Virus record (IMG/VR): IMGVR_UViG_3300043773_001994
Coordinates: 1-31,196 of that record
DNA: 31,196 nt
Reading direction: 5' to 3' (one strand)
From: a virus
Below, piece after piece: positions 22,328-29,845 of the stretch; positions within the stretch are counted from its first letter, which is position 1; each line of letters opens with the position of its first letter. Under the pieces are notes generated by a model, which was given only the letters and a program-made list of their open reading frames with translations, searched no databases and was not told the DNA's origin. The translations under genes were made by a program, and so were the position numbers.

Positions 22328-22404
22328 AAGCCCTCGGGCTGCCTGCCAAGCCGACATGATTGTCAGTCGGATTTCTCACTTGGCAGGTGGCCCGAGGGCT
22401 TTTT
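22328..22404 (+). terminator. Strong compound terminator before the replication genes
   Basis: A 23-bp continuous stem (22328-22350 with 22379-22401, two G-U pairs) encloses a second hairpin (CCGAC 22351-22355 / GTCGG 22366-22370) and leads into TTTT (22401-22404). It separates the recombination genes from the initiator/helicase genes 26 bp downstream, so the latter may have a promoter of their own or rely on antitermination. The length and nested hairpin are unusual. Confidence 0.75.
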
Positions 22405-22429
22405 CACGCCAACAACCCACACACTGACT

Positions 22430-23254
22430 ATGGCTGACGATTGGATCAAAATCCGCACCGATTTATACGAGGATCAAGATGTCCTACAAATGTCCGACAT
22501 TTTAGGGACAGATGATGCGACAACAGTCGGACTTCTTGTCCGATTCTGGTCTTGGGCAGACAAACAAACCATCGACGGAAGCGGCATTAGAATCACAAAA
22601 ACACGAGTTGATGCGCTCACCGGACGCCCAGGATTCGCCGCCTCGCTCATACAAGTCGGATGGCTTGAAGGCGAAGACGGAAACTTGCAACTCCCTAATT
22701 TCCAACGACATAACGGAGCCTCCGCTAAGGCCCGAGCATTGGAATCTGAGGCCAAACGCCTACGCAGAAGCGAGCAAAAAACGTCCGACAGATTGTCCGA
22801 CAAATGTCCGACAAAAACGATTCAAAATGTCAGACCAGAGAAGAGAAGAGAAGAGAATATAATACCCCCTACCCCCAAAGGGGGAATTGGGCAGGCGCAG
22901 GATTTCTTCCAACCAGCCTCAGAGCCAGCCGAGTCAACCAAGAGACTCCGCAGATTGACCCAAGCTCAAAAGCAACGACTCAAGCATCCGATCATCACCC
23001 CGGCCATGCAGCGCATCGGATCGTGGTTCAACCGCCAGCCGGAAACGAAATGGTCCATCGCTGAATTCGAGGCGCTCCAAGACGCCAACCCGACCGACAA
23101 GGAAATCGCCGGAATGGAAACCTACTACCTCGCGGAGATCCCCACCGACAAAGATCACCGCCGCACCGCCCTCGTCACCCTCCTCAACAACTGGTCCACC
23201 GACCTCGACCGCGCTCGCCGCCACTACCGCGAGACCATCTCCCAAGCCTCATGA
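22430..23254 (+). CDS. Replication initiator / replisome organiser
   Basis: The 274-aa product has an N-terminal winged-helix-like domain typical of phage replication organisers (Trp-Ile-Lys-Ile-Arg-Thr-Asp-Leu, then Val-Gly-Leu-Leu-Val-Arg-Phe-Trp-Ser-Trp-Ala and Leu-Gln-Leu-Pro-Asn-Phe-Gln-Arg-His-Asn, within residues 1-100). A charged, low-complexity linker follows (~100-165), then a helical C-terminal domain (~185-274) with Trp-Ser-Ile-Ala-Glu-Phe-Glu-Ala-Leu. It is ATGA-coupled to DnaB, as in lambda O-P-type arrangements. The linker DNA carries clustered TGTCCGACA repeats and a purine-rich/AT-rich stretch, so the origin is probably inside the gene. Codon use in its first half is AT-richer than in its neighbours. 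Confidence 0.78.
   Translation: MADDWIKIRTDLYEDQDVLQMSDILGTDDATTVGLLVRFWSWADKQTIDGSGIRITKTRVDALTGRPGFAASLIQVGWLEGEDGNLQLPNFQRHNGASAKARALESEAKRLRRSEQKTSDRLSDKCPTKTIQNVRPEKRREENIIPPTPKGGIGQAQDFFQPASEPAESTKRLRRLTQAQKQRLKHPIITPAMQRIGSWFNRQPETKWSIAEFEALQDANPTDKEIAGMETYYLAEIPTDKDHRRTALVTLLNNWSTDLDRARRHYRETISQAS
22480..22860. other. ori: Candidate replication origin inside the initiator gene
   Basis: Repeats of TGTCCGACA cluster here: TGTCCTACA at 22480-22488, TGTCCGACA at 22491-22499, TGTCCGATT at 22537-22545, then CGTCCGACA at 22782, TGTCCGACA at 22794 and 22805, and TGTCAGACC at 22828. The dense group is followed by repeated GAGAA and an ATATAATA stretch (about 22838-22864) that could melt. Iterons and an AT-rich unwinding region inside the initiator gene match the lambda-type origin plan. 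Confidence 0.58.
22782..22836 (+). repeat. Iteron-like direct repeats
   Basis: CGTCCGACA (22782-22790), TGTCCGACA (22794-22802), TGTCCGACA (22805-22813) and TGTCAGACC (22828-22836), spaced 12, 11 and 23 bp, roughly on one helical face. They encode a low-complexity linker of the initiator, so the DNA motif rather than the protein may be under selection. Confidence 0.62.
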
Positions 23255-24657
23255 ACCCAGAAGACGACATCACCCGCCCTCTCCCCCACGCCGTAGGCCC
23301 AGAGAAGTCCATCCTCTCCTCGATGCTGCAAGACCCGCAGGAATTCATCCCGGCCGCCATCGAAACCGGATTCTCAGCCGAAACCCTCTACCTCCCAGCA
23401 CACAGAACACTGTTCACCGCACTTCTCAACCTCCACGAAGCCGGCCAACCACTCGAACTCGTCGGACTCGTCCAGCACCTCCTCGACAACGGCAAGCTCG
23501 AGGCCTGCGGCGGCGCCTCCTCCGTTTACGAACTCTACACCTACGCCGCCAGCCCCGGCCATTTCCACTACCACCTCGGCATGGTGAAGGAGAAATTCAC
23601 CCTCCGATCCATGATCGCGGCCGCAAACGCCATCGTGCAGGATGCTTACGACTCACCAGAGGCGGTTTCCGCTTCCCTGGACGCAGCAGAGCGGGCGATC
23701 TTGGCGATTCGGGACCACAGTGCCACAAACGCCACAAACGGCGTCAGGGATGCCATTTCTGACGTCATCTCGGAAATGCAAAAACAGATCGCCGGAGAAA
23801 AGCCCATCCTCGGCATCGAAACCGGCTACCCGGACCTCGACCGCAAGACCTCCGGCCTCAAGCCAGGAGAGCTCATCATCATCGCCGCCAGACCCTCTGT
23901 AGGCAAATCCGCCCTCATGATGAACATCGTAGAGCACGTGGTCCTCAACCAAGAACTTCCGGCCGCCGTATTCTCCTGCGAGATGTCCACCCAAGCGCTC
24001 ATGAAGCGATCCATCGGCGGCACCGCCCGATTTGCATGGCAAACCCTCAATGAGGGCCACAACCCCAACAAAGGCGAACTCCAGCGCATCCAAAGCGCCG
24101 CCATGCGCCTCTCCAAAGCCCCCCTTTACATCGACGACACCCCCGGCATCACCATCACCGCCCTCCGCGCCAAAGCCAGGCGACTCCACCGCAGCCACGG
24201 CATCCAGCTCATCGCCGTGGACTACCTCCAGCTCCTCAAATCCTCCAGCAGGCAAGCCGACAACTCCAGAGAGCGCGAGGTCGCCGAGATTTCCGCCGGA
24301 CTGAAAGCCCTCGCCAAGGAACTCCACCTCCCCGTCATCGTCCTCGCCCAGCTCAACCGCGACTCCGAGAAGCGCACCGGAAAAGGCAAAGGCCGCCCAA
24401 AAATGTCCGATCTCCGCGAATCCGGCGCCATCGAGCAGGATGCGGACATCATCGGTCTGCTTTCCCGCGAGGCCTACTCCGCGGACACCCAGGATGACCG
24501 CGACAACGCCGCCGGAGCAGCCTGCCTCGACATCGCCAAAAACAGAACCGGAGCCACCGGCTCTGTCTACCTAACATTCATCCCCGAAATCGTCCGATTT
24601 GAACCAGGATCCAAGCCCGAACACCAAGAATCCAAATCACGCCAACCCGACTTCTAA
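23251..24657 (+). CDS. dnaB: Replicative DNA helicase, DnaB family
   Basis: The 468-aa helicase has a DnaB N-terminal helical domain (~10-115) and a RecA-type C-terminal domain (~180-450). Motifs: Ala-Arg-Pro-Ser-Val-Gly-Lys-Ser-Ala (Walker A, 213-221), Phe-Ser-Cys-Glu-Met-Ser (Glu244), Leu-Ile-Ala-Val-Asp-Tyr-Leu-Gln-Leu-Leu (Walker B, Asp324) and Val-Leu-Ala-Gln-Leu-Asn-Arg-Asp (sensor/Q region). It unwinds DNA at the phage fork and is loaded by the initiator encoded directly upstream (ATGA overlap). The last ~20 residues are polar. Confidence 0.95.
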   Translation: MNPEDDITRPLPHAVGPEKSILSSMLQDPQEFIPAAIETGFSAETLYLPAHRTLFTALLNLHEAGQPLELVGLVQHLLDNGKLEACGGASSVYELYTYAASPGHFHYHLGMVKEKFTLRSMIAAANAIVQDAYDSPEAVSASLDAAERAILAIRDHSATNATNGVRDAISDVISEMQKQIAGEKPILGIETGYPDLDRKTSGLKPGELIIIAARPSVGKSALMMNIVEHVVLNQELPAAVFSCEMSTQALMKRSIGGTARFAWQTLNEGHNPNKGELQRIQSAAMRLSKAPLYIDDTPGITITALRAKARRLHRSHGIQLIAVDYLQLLKSSSRQADNSREREVAEISAGLKALAKELHLPVIVLAQLNRDSEKRTGKGKGRPKMSDLRESGAIEQDADIIGLLSREAYSADTQDDRDNAAGAACLDIAKNRTGATGSVYLTFIPEIVRFEPGSKPEHQESKSRQPDF

Positions 24658-24663
24658 ACCACC

Positions 24664-25074
24664 ATGCAACACAAACCAAAACCACCGCAGGAAATCTCCC
24701 CCAACCACTGGATCGAGCCGCCCATCTACGCCATGTCCGGCACCAACGTCCCTCAGCACGTCCGAGACGCCAACCTCGAGGCCGCCAAGCAGATCAACGC
24801 CGAAAAAGAGGAGTTCATCCGCTCCTGCATCGACACGCTGCCCACCGACATCGTCCACCCCGAGAAATTCCGCCTCACCCTCCGCAACGACACATCACCC
24901 ATCCTCATCATCCCGTCCCACCACCACCCGGACGACAAAAAGCAGAAAGGCCACCTCCGCCACACCGGCCACACCCTCACCTTCTTCTACGACGAATCAT
25001 GGCTCGGAACCATGACCATCGAATACAACGAAGGCCGCATCAAAATCGACACCACCACCCGCAATGATAACTGA
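24664..25074 (+). CDS. Hypothetical phage protein, 136 aa
   Basis: It starts 6 bp after DnaB in ACC-ACC-ATG context. The N-terminus is Pro-rich; a helix (Val-Arg-Asp-Ala-Asn-Leu-Glu-Ala-Ala-Lys-Gln) and a beta-rich C-terminal half (Leu-Thr-Phe-Phe-Tyr-Asp..Met-Thr-Ile-Glu-Tyr) follow, with a His-rich loop. The 3' end overlaps the next gene by 11 bp. No family recognised. Confidence 0.58.
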   Translation: MQHKPKPPQEISPNHWIEPPIYAMSGTNVPQHVRDANLEAAKQINAEKEEFIRSCIDTLPTDIVHPEKFRLTLRNDTSPILIIPSHHHPDDKKQKGHLRHTGHTLTFFYDESWLGTMTIEYNEGRIKIDTTTRNDN

Positions 25075-25390
25075 AACCAAAAAGAAGAAAGCCGACGCCA
25101 TCCTCCAATGCGCCCACGCCATCGCCGAATTCTACGGCACAACCGCCGAAAAACTGCTCTCCGCCACCGCTTACCGAGGACGGAATATTCAGAATGCGAG
25201 AACAGTGTTTGCCTACCACCTCCACGACTGCGGCATCAGCATCGCCAGTATCGCGGGGATGCTCACGCGGTCGATCCATTCAACCGAAGAGAGGGTCAGG
25301 CAAGGCTCCATCTTCCTCATGGGAAAAGACCGCGACATGATCGAAAATCTGCCAAGAATCCCTTTAACCCTCAACATTTCCAGAGCATGA
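25064..25390 (+). CDS. DnaA domain-IV-like HTH protein, 108 aa
   Basis: Residues ~36-85 read like the duplex-DNA-binding domain IV of DnaA: Arg-Gly-Arg-Asn-Ile-Gln-Asn-Ala-Arg-Thr-Val-Phe-Ala-Tyr-His-Leu, Ile-Ser-Ile-Ala-Ser-Ile-Ala-Gly-Met-Leu, then Arg-Ser-Ile-His-Ser-Thr-Glu-Glu. There is no AAA+ domain. It may bind the phage origin, compete with host DnaA, or regulate transcription. The match is by pattern, so moderate confidence. Confidence 0.55.
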   Translation: MITETKKKKADAILQCAHAIAEFYGTTAEKLLSATAYRGRNIQNARTVFAYHLHDCGISIASIAGMLTRSIHSTEERVRQGSIFLMGKDRDMIENLPRIPLTLNISRA

Positions 25391-25617
25391 ATAATCAAAA
25401 ACAGCCATTCACCACCGGAAACCCACGAGTCCTCGTAGATACCAACACGGAGGACTTAGGGAACGGCATTGAAATCCAAACGCTGAGACTCCAAAGGGCG
25501 CAACCAGTGGGAACGCCCCTCCCCACAATCATGGAATGGCTTGAGGCAGCGAAAGAAGCGGTATCTTCTTCTACGAACGTCCAAGGCCAGACGACCCCAA
25601 CGGCCCCGAAGCCCTAA
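25387..25617 (+). CDS. Small hypothetical protein, 76 aa
   Basis: The ATG at 25387 overlaps the preceding stop (ATGA); the frame is open well upstream inside the previous gene. The product is mostly polar, Thr/Pro-rich at both ends with one helix (Met-Glu-Trp-Leu-Glu-Ala-Ala-Lys-Glu-Ala-Val). No function assigned. Confidence 0.5.
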   Translation: MNNQKQPFTTGNPRVLVDTNTEDLGNGIEIQTLRLQRAQPVGTPLPTIMEWLEAAKEAVSSSTNVQGQTTPTAPKP

Positions 25618-25627
25618 ATCTCCGCAT

Positions 25628-25945
25628 ATGAAAAAACTACCATCGAAGCCAAAACGCCCCGCAAACAAGAAAGCTAGTGGGGGTCGATCTGCGCCGACTT
25701 ATTCTGGCTCTTGCGTCATTGACCTGTGGGAGTTTGTCCGCTTCCCACGCTCCATGATGAGCATGAACCCAGTGCTTGCCATCGCCGCCAAGCATGGATG
25801 CCCCGCCGATGGCGTGCTTTATCCGAAGCCTGTCGCTGGAATACGCTACACCCGAATCAACCACGCCGACGGCACAATCCAACTCCGCTGGGATTCTTGC
25901 CAGAACGCCGATGTGGAGGCATCCCCACCCGATAAAACTTTATGA
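25628..25945 (+). CDS. Hypothetical protein, 105 aa
   Basis: A Lys/Pro-rich N-terminus (residues 1-20) precedes a compact domain with Trp-Glu-Phe-Val-Arg-Phe-Pro-Arg and a beta hairpin near Ile-Gln-Leu-Arg-Trp-Asp-Ser. The start at 25628 (CAT-ATG-AAA) is chosen over an upstream ATG inside the previous gene. The stop overlaps the next ATG. Unknown function. Confidence 0.5.
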   Translation: MKKLPSKPKRPANKKASGGRSAPTYSGSCVIDLWEFVRFPRSMMSMNPVLAIAAKHGCPADGVLYPKPVAGIRYTRINHADGTIQLRWDSCQNADVEASPPDKTL

Positions 25946-26244
25946 ACACGAACGATACCCAGCCACCATCCGACTCCACCGAAGCCAACAGGGCCGCTGG
26001 TGGGGATTGTCCTCGCACGCCTTGTTGTGCATCTTTGATTGTCCACGATCCCGCAGATCTGCCGAAATGCGACGGCGAAATCCTCGTTGCTCTTTGGGGC
26101 GCGAATGAATGGGAAATCGTCAATGTCCGCGAGAACGTCAATGGGCCATTAACGGCGGAGTACAAAAGCACGGGGGATCTCGCTGACCCAAGCGAATGGC
26201 AATGGTGGGCGGATCTCCACTGCATGATTCTGCACAACGCATAA
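25942..26244 (+). CDS. Hypothetical protein, 100 aa
   Basis: ATGA-coupled to the gene before. A polar Pro/Ser-rich start with three Cys (~23-29) is followed by a Trp-rich domain (Ala-Leu-Trp-Gly-Ala-Asn-Glu-Trp-Glu-Ile-Val and Glu-Trp-Gln-Trp-Trp-Ala-Asp). It ends 4 bp before the methyltransferase start. No family recognised. Confidence 0.52.
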   Translation: MNTNDTQPPSDSTEANRAAGGDCPRTPCCASLIVHDPADLPKCDGEILVALWGANEWEIVNVRENVNGPLTAEYKSTGDLADPSEWQWWADLHCMILHNA

Positions 26245-26248
26245 GCTC

Positions 26249-27181
26249 ATGGATGCCGACCAATTAACGCTCAAACTCGCGCAGGATGCTCCTCGGCATT
26301 CCATGCAGCGTCTTGTTGTCCCTCTTCGTGTTCTTGTGGCTTGCGAGTCATCGGGAACCGTGCGGGATGCCCTCAACGCCTTGGGACACATAGCCACATC
26401 CTGCGATATGCTGGAAACGGAAACTCCCGGCGATCACTACACCGGGGACGTTCGGGACATCCTCGCCAACGGTTGGGATCTCATCATCGCTCATCCGCCA
26501 TGCACCTTCCTGAACGTCGCGGCAGCGTGGGCATTCTCTGACCCGGACTATGATAAGTTCCCCGGCGTGGGGTATCATCAGAAAGTGAAGCCTGGAACGC
26601 TGGTGGGCAGAGCCCGCCGCGAAGCGCAGACCGAGGCCCTGGACTTCGTGAGGCTATTCATGGACGCGGACTGCCCGCGCATCGCCATCGAGAATCCTGT
26701 CGGCGCGATATCCAGCAACATCCGCAAGGCCGATCAATACGTCCACCCGCACCAGTTCGGGGATGATGCGAGCAAGACCACCGGGCTATGGCTGAAAGGT
26801 CTGCCAAAGCTCCAGCCAACCGCAAATGTCCCTCCCCGGATGGTGGACGGAAAGCCCCGCTGGGCGAACCAATGCGACAACGGCCAGAACAAGCTAACGC
26901 CCTCGCCTGACCGCTGGCGGGAACGCTCCAAGACGTATCAGGGAATCGCGGACGCGATGGCTCTGCAATGGGGCGGTGACACCGGATGGCGGCGCGTGAG
27001 CTTCGCGGGTGACTGCGACGGCTATGATGATGAAACCGGGGAGCTAGGCGACACCTGCTCAATCTGCCGGATGGACTACAATGACGGATGCGAATGCCCA
27101 GGGCCGACCCAAGACGGCATGGAATACGAGACGTTCCACGGCGTGCTGATGGCGCGTCCAATTCTTGGGGACAACAGGTAG
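26249..27181 (+). CDS. DNA (cytosine-5)-methyltransferase-like protein
   Basis: The 310-aa protein has a Rossmann-type start (Leu-Arg-Val-Leu-Val-Ala-Cys-Glu-Ser-Ser-Gly, 26-36), motif IV His-Pro-Pro-Cys (82-85, catalytic Cys85) and motif VI Ile-Glu-Asn-Pro (147-150). These are C5-methyltransferase signatures, though the motif I lead-in differs from the classic Phe-x-Gly-x-Gly and the protein is shorter than typical Dcm enzymes, with little room for a target-recognition domain. A Cys-rich stretch near the C-terminus (about 273-291) may bind zinc. No restriction partner lies nearby, so self-protection or expression control is likely. An in-frame ATG at residue 19 is an alternative start. Confidence 0.75.
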   Translation: MDADQLTLKLAQDAPRHSMQRLVVPLRVLVACESSGTVRDALNALGHIATSCDMLETETPGDHYTGDVRDILANGWDLIIAHPPCTFLNVAAAWAFSDPDYDKFPGVGYHQKVKPGTLVGRARREAQTEALDFVRLFMDADCPRIAIENPVGAISSNIRKADQYVHPHQFGDDASKTTGLWLKGLPKLQPTANVPPRMVDGKPRWANQCDNGQNKLTPSPDRWRERSKTYQGIADAMALQWGGDTGWRRVSFAGDCDGYDDETGELGDTCSICRMDYNDGCECPGPTQDGMEYETFHGVLMARPILGDNR

Positions 27182-27237
27182 ATAACCCACCCGTGCCAAG
27201 GTAGCGATTTCAACCTAGACGACACAACTCACACACC

Positions 27238-27666
27238 ATGAACCCTTACCTAAACGACCTGATGGCATTCGCCGACCTCCTCGCCGCATGCAACGTCATC
27301 CACGAAGAAGCCGTCCATGACTCCGATGACTACGACGGCGGAGCCACTATGGACCGCATCGCCATCGCTCACGAAAGACTGAAAGAGGAGGAGCCAAAAC
27401 CGCTCAGTGAACGACTCGATCCTATCATGCTCAAAGAAATCATCCGTGTTTCAAAAGGACGCTACGGCAAGGAGGATATCGATCATTTAGCGGAATCATT
27501 GCTCGAAAAAAAGCGCCAACTCAATACTGAGAGAGACCTGTCCGACAAGCTCGCTAAAGCACTTCTGCAAGCCATCGCATACAACGAAGGAAACAGCAGA
27601 AAACACGCCGAGGTAATCCACGAGATGAAAACCACCTGGAACATATGGGAATGCGCACGCCGATAA
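27238..27666 (+). CDS. Hypothetical phage protein, 142 aa
   Basis: An acidic helical N-terminus is followed by a charged, likely coiled-coil middle and C-terminus (about 80-135). It is the last rightward gene of the early operon and ends only 2 bp before the end of the leftward terminase gene, leaving no room for a bidirectional terminator. The start is ACC-ATG. No family recognised. Confidence 0.55.
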   Translation: MNPYLNDLMAFADLLAACNVIHEEAVHDSDDYDGGATMDRIAIAHERLKEEEPKPLSERLDPIMLKEIIRVSKGRYGKEDIDHLAESLLEKKRQLNTERDLSDKLAKALLQAIAYNEGNSRKHAEVIHEMKTTWNIWECARR

Positions 27667-27668
27667 GG

Positions 27669-29462
27669 CTACCACCCCCGCCCAACGCTCCCTACCCTCT
27701 TCCAGTCATCCCAATCCGCCGGCTTCCTGCGCCGACGCATCACTCTCCGATACTCGCTCGCCGATGACATAGACGCCCAGGACATCGCCGCCGACATCAC
27801 ATCGTCATCGTGCTCCCCGCCACGAGCCTCCTCGCGCCCGTTCTTCCCAACCACAAACATCTTCAGCTCGTGGATCAAATCCTTGCACCCGATGTCCAAC
27901 ACCCCCTCACGGATCGCAACCGCCAACGCGTCCACCGCCTGACGCCGCTGCTCCGCATCCTTCAGTTTCCACCCATACTGCATCACCTCCGTCCCAACAC
28001 GCGCTGACGGAACCTTCCGCATATACAACGGAACGCCCATCTCCTTGCACCGGTCCACAATGTGAATCCCCATGTTCACCTCGATCACCACCGTCGCGCC
28101 GCCGTAATACTTCGACAGCCGCAGAATGTGCCCCGCCACCTCGTCGCCGTCCCCGAAGAACGGCCCACGCACACGCGCAACCAACCGCGTCCGATGCTCG
28201 ATCCCCGTCGATGGATCAAAATACCCCTGACGCCACACCAGCACCGAAGTCCGGTCTGGATTCCGCCCCGTCGTCTGGTCCTCCCCCGTCGCAGGATCGC
28301 AACCAAGCAAATACCGGCACCCCTCCCGCGGCTCCTCCCAAACCATGATATCCCCACCCCCGTCACTCCGCGAACTCCACGTCACAATCCCGTTGTCCAG
28401 CATCACCAAGTGACCCGTCAACGCGCCCATCCCGCTTGCACGCTTCTCCATCAGCATCAACGACTCCACATCAAACCGAGGACGCCCAGAAACCGCAAAG
28501 CACCGAACCTCATCCTCCGGGTAGTATTCATCAAACAGATCCTCACTCCCGCCACACTCCGTCCGAATCATATCCCGACGCCACGCCAACTGCTCCCACG
28601 AGATCCCCTTATCCAACAACAAAACCTCACGCTCACTGATCGACCGCTCCATCTCAACCTTCTCACGCTCACGCAGCACATCCTTCCGGCAGTGCTCCGA
28701 AAACTCATACCACGCCGCAAACACTTTGATCCACACAACACCAGCATCCTCCCCGCTCGCTCGCCTCTCTAAAAACTCATCCACCGTCACCCCCTTCTGC
28801 CAAGTCTCGTAAAACCACCCGTTCGCCCCCTCCGGCGTACTCTCCGAAATCACCACGCTCTTCCCCTTTGAAATCGACGGCAACACCGCCGCCATCACAC
28901 GCTTGTCATTCTTCACCCCAGTCTTCGGCCACTTCGCTGTTTCCGAAGCATGGAAAGCCGTCCGCGTATCACCAATCCCCGCCTTCCAGTTCTCCGCAGA
29001 ATCAATCTCCCACCGCGTCCCATTTGTCCACGTCAACCCCATCGACGAATCCTTCAGCTGACGGATCCCCCACGGAAACGCATCCACCTGCCCGTAATCC
29101 CGAACCTTCATCATCAACTTCTGCGAATTCCCAGCCTTGTCGCTGATCGTGATCCCGTTCGTCCGCCACCGCATCCCATGGTGATACACAATATGCGAGG
29201 CAAACGTCGAACACCCCACCTGCCGCGGCTTACACACAATCATCCGGCAAGGAGCTCCCACCGCCATGCAAACCTCGTAAACCTCACTCATCCGCAACTG
29301 CAAAATGTTCGGCGTCGGACGAATCGCCTCGTTGTCCTTGTTCTGAATCCGAACACACGTCGCAAAATGCACCGCAGGACTCCCCAACGCCATCTCCCCC
29401 AAATCCCGGTCACTCTTCCCAACCATACTATCCCGAAACCGGTCAACCAATGTGTCGCTCAT
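27669..29462 (-). CDS. terL: Terminase large subunit, leftward
   Basis: The 597-aa packaging motor has an N-terminal ATPase with a deviant Walker A, Lys-Pro-Arg-Gln-Val-Gly-Cys-Ser-Thr (78-86), a Walker-B-like His-Ala-Ser-Glu-Thr-Ala-Lys-Trp (171-178, Glu174) and a coupling motif Glu-Ser-Thr-Pro-Glu-Gly (207-212). The RNase-H-like nuclease shows Leu-Gly-Cys-Asp-Pro (Asp389), Val-Ile-Glu-Val-Asn (Glu461) and His-Asp-Asp-Asp-Val (551-555). It is on the opposite strand to all capsid and replication genes and converges with the early operon. Its partner TerS lies upstream on the same strand but 589 bp away, which is unusual. Confidence 0.92.
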   Translation of the reverse strand: MSDTLVDRFRDSMVGKSDRDLGEMALGSPAVHFATCVRIQNKDNEAIRPTPNILQLRMSEVYEVCMAVGAPCRMIVCKPRQVGCSTFASHIVYHHGMRWRTNGITISDKAGNSQKLMMKVRDYGQVDAFPWGIRQLKDSSMGLTWTNGTRWEIDSAENWKAGIGDTRTAFHASETAKWPKTGVKNDKRVMAAVLPSISKGKSVVISESTPEGANGWFYETWQKGVTVDEFLERRASGEDAGVVWIKVFAAWYEFSEHCRKDVLREREKVEMERSISEREVLLLDKGISWEQLAWRRDMIRTECGGSEDLFDEYYPEDEVRCFAVSGRPRFDVESLMLMEKRASGMGALTGHLVMLDNGIVTWSSRSDGGGDIMVWEEPREGCRYLLGCDPATGEDQTTGRNPDRTSVLVWRQGYFDPSTGIEHRTRLVARVRGPFFGDGDEVAGHILRLSKYYGGATVVIEVNMGIHIVDRCKEMGVPLYMRKVPSARVGTEVMQYGWKLKDAEQRRQAVDALAVAIREGVLDIGCKDLIHELKMFVVGKNGREEARGGEHDDDVMSAAMSWASMSSASEYRRVMRRRRKPADWDDWKRVGSVGRGW

Positions 29463-29595
29463 TCCGCAACACCTACATCACAAACACCTCACACAAAAGT
29501 GGCGCACTCCCCCTCCTTCCCCATCACAAATCCCAAAACATTTTCAGGAAAAAAATTTTCCACCACTTTTCCTATCTCAGATCCGAATCTTTTTA

Positions 29596-29605
29596 CCCCC
29601 CCCCC
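29596..29605. repeat. Homopolymer of ten C
   Basis: An uninterrupted C10 run, followed by GCCC, about 135 bp upstream of terL. Such runs are prone to replication slippage and sequencing error. Confidence 0.95.
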
Positions 29606-29828
29606 GCCCTTCTTGGCGTGTTTTTTGAAAGCAAGACTCGCCTCCAGCATGGTGGGGAGGGGTAGCGTAAAGGGTGATGGGACCCAAAAGGGGGGTCGGG
29701 GGTGGGTAGCCGGTGCCGGTGCCCTGCCTGGCCACGCAGCACGGCGCAGCGCCCAGTACGCAGCACGAGCGGCAGCACACGCCCCGCTCAACGATCTAAG
29801 CACCACACAGCACGCACCGAGCGATGAA

Positions 29829-29845
29829 CCGGTAGAGTCTACCGG
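29829..29845. promoter_or_regulatory. Perfect 17-bp dyad CCGGTAGA-G-TCTACCGG
   Basis: Eight-bp half-sites mirror each other perfectly around one central base, in the non-coding region between terS and terL. It could be an operator, a terminase or recombinase binding site, or a small hairpin. Confidence 0.6.
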
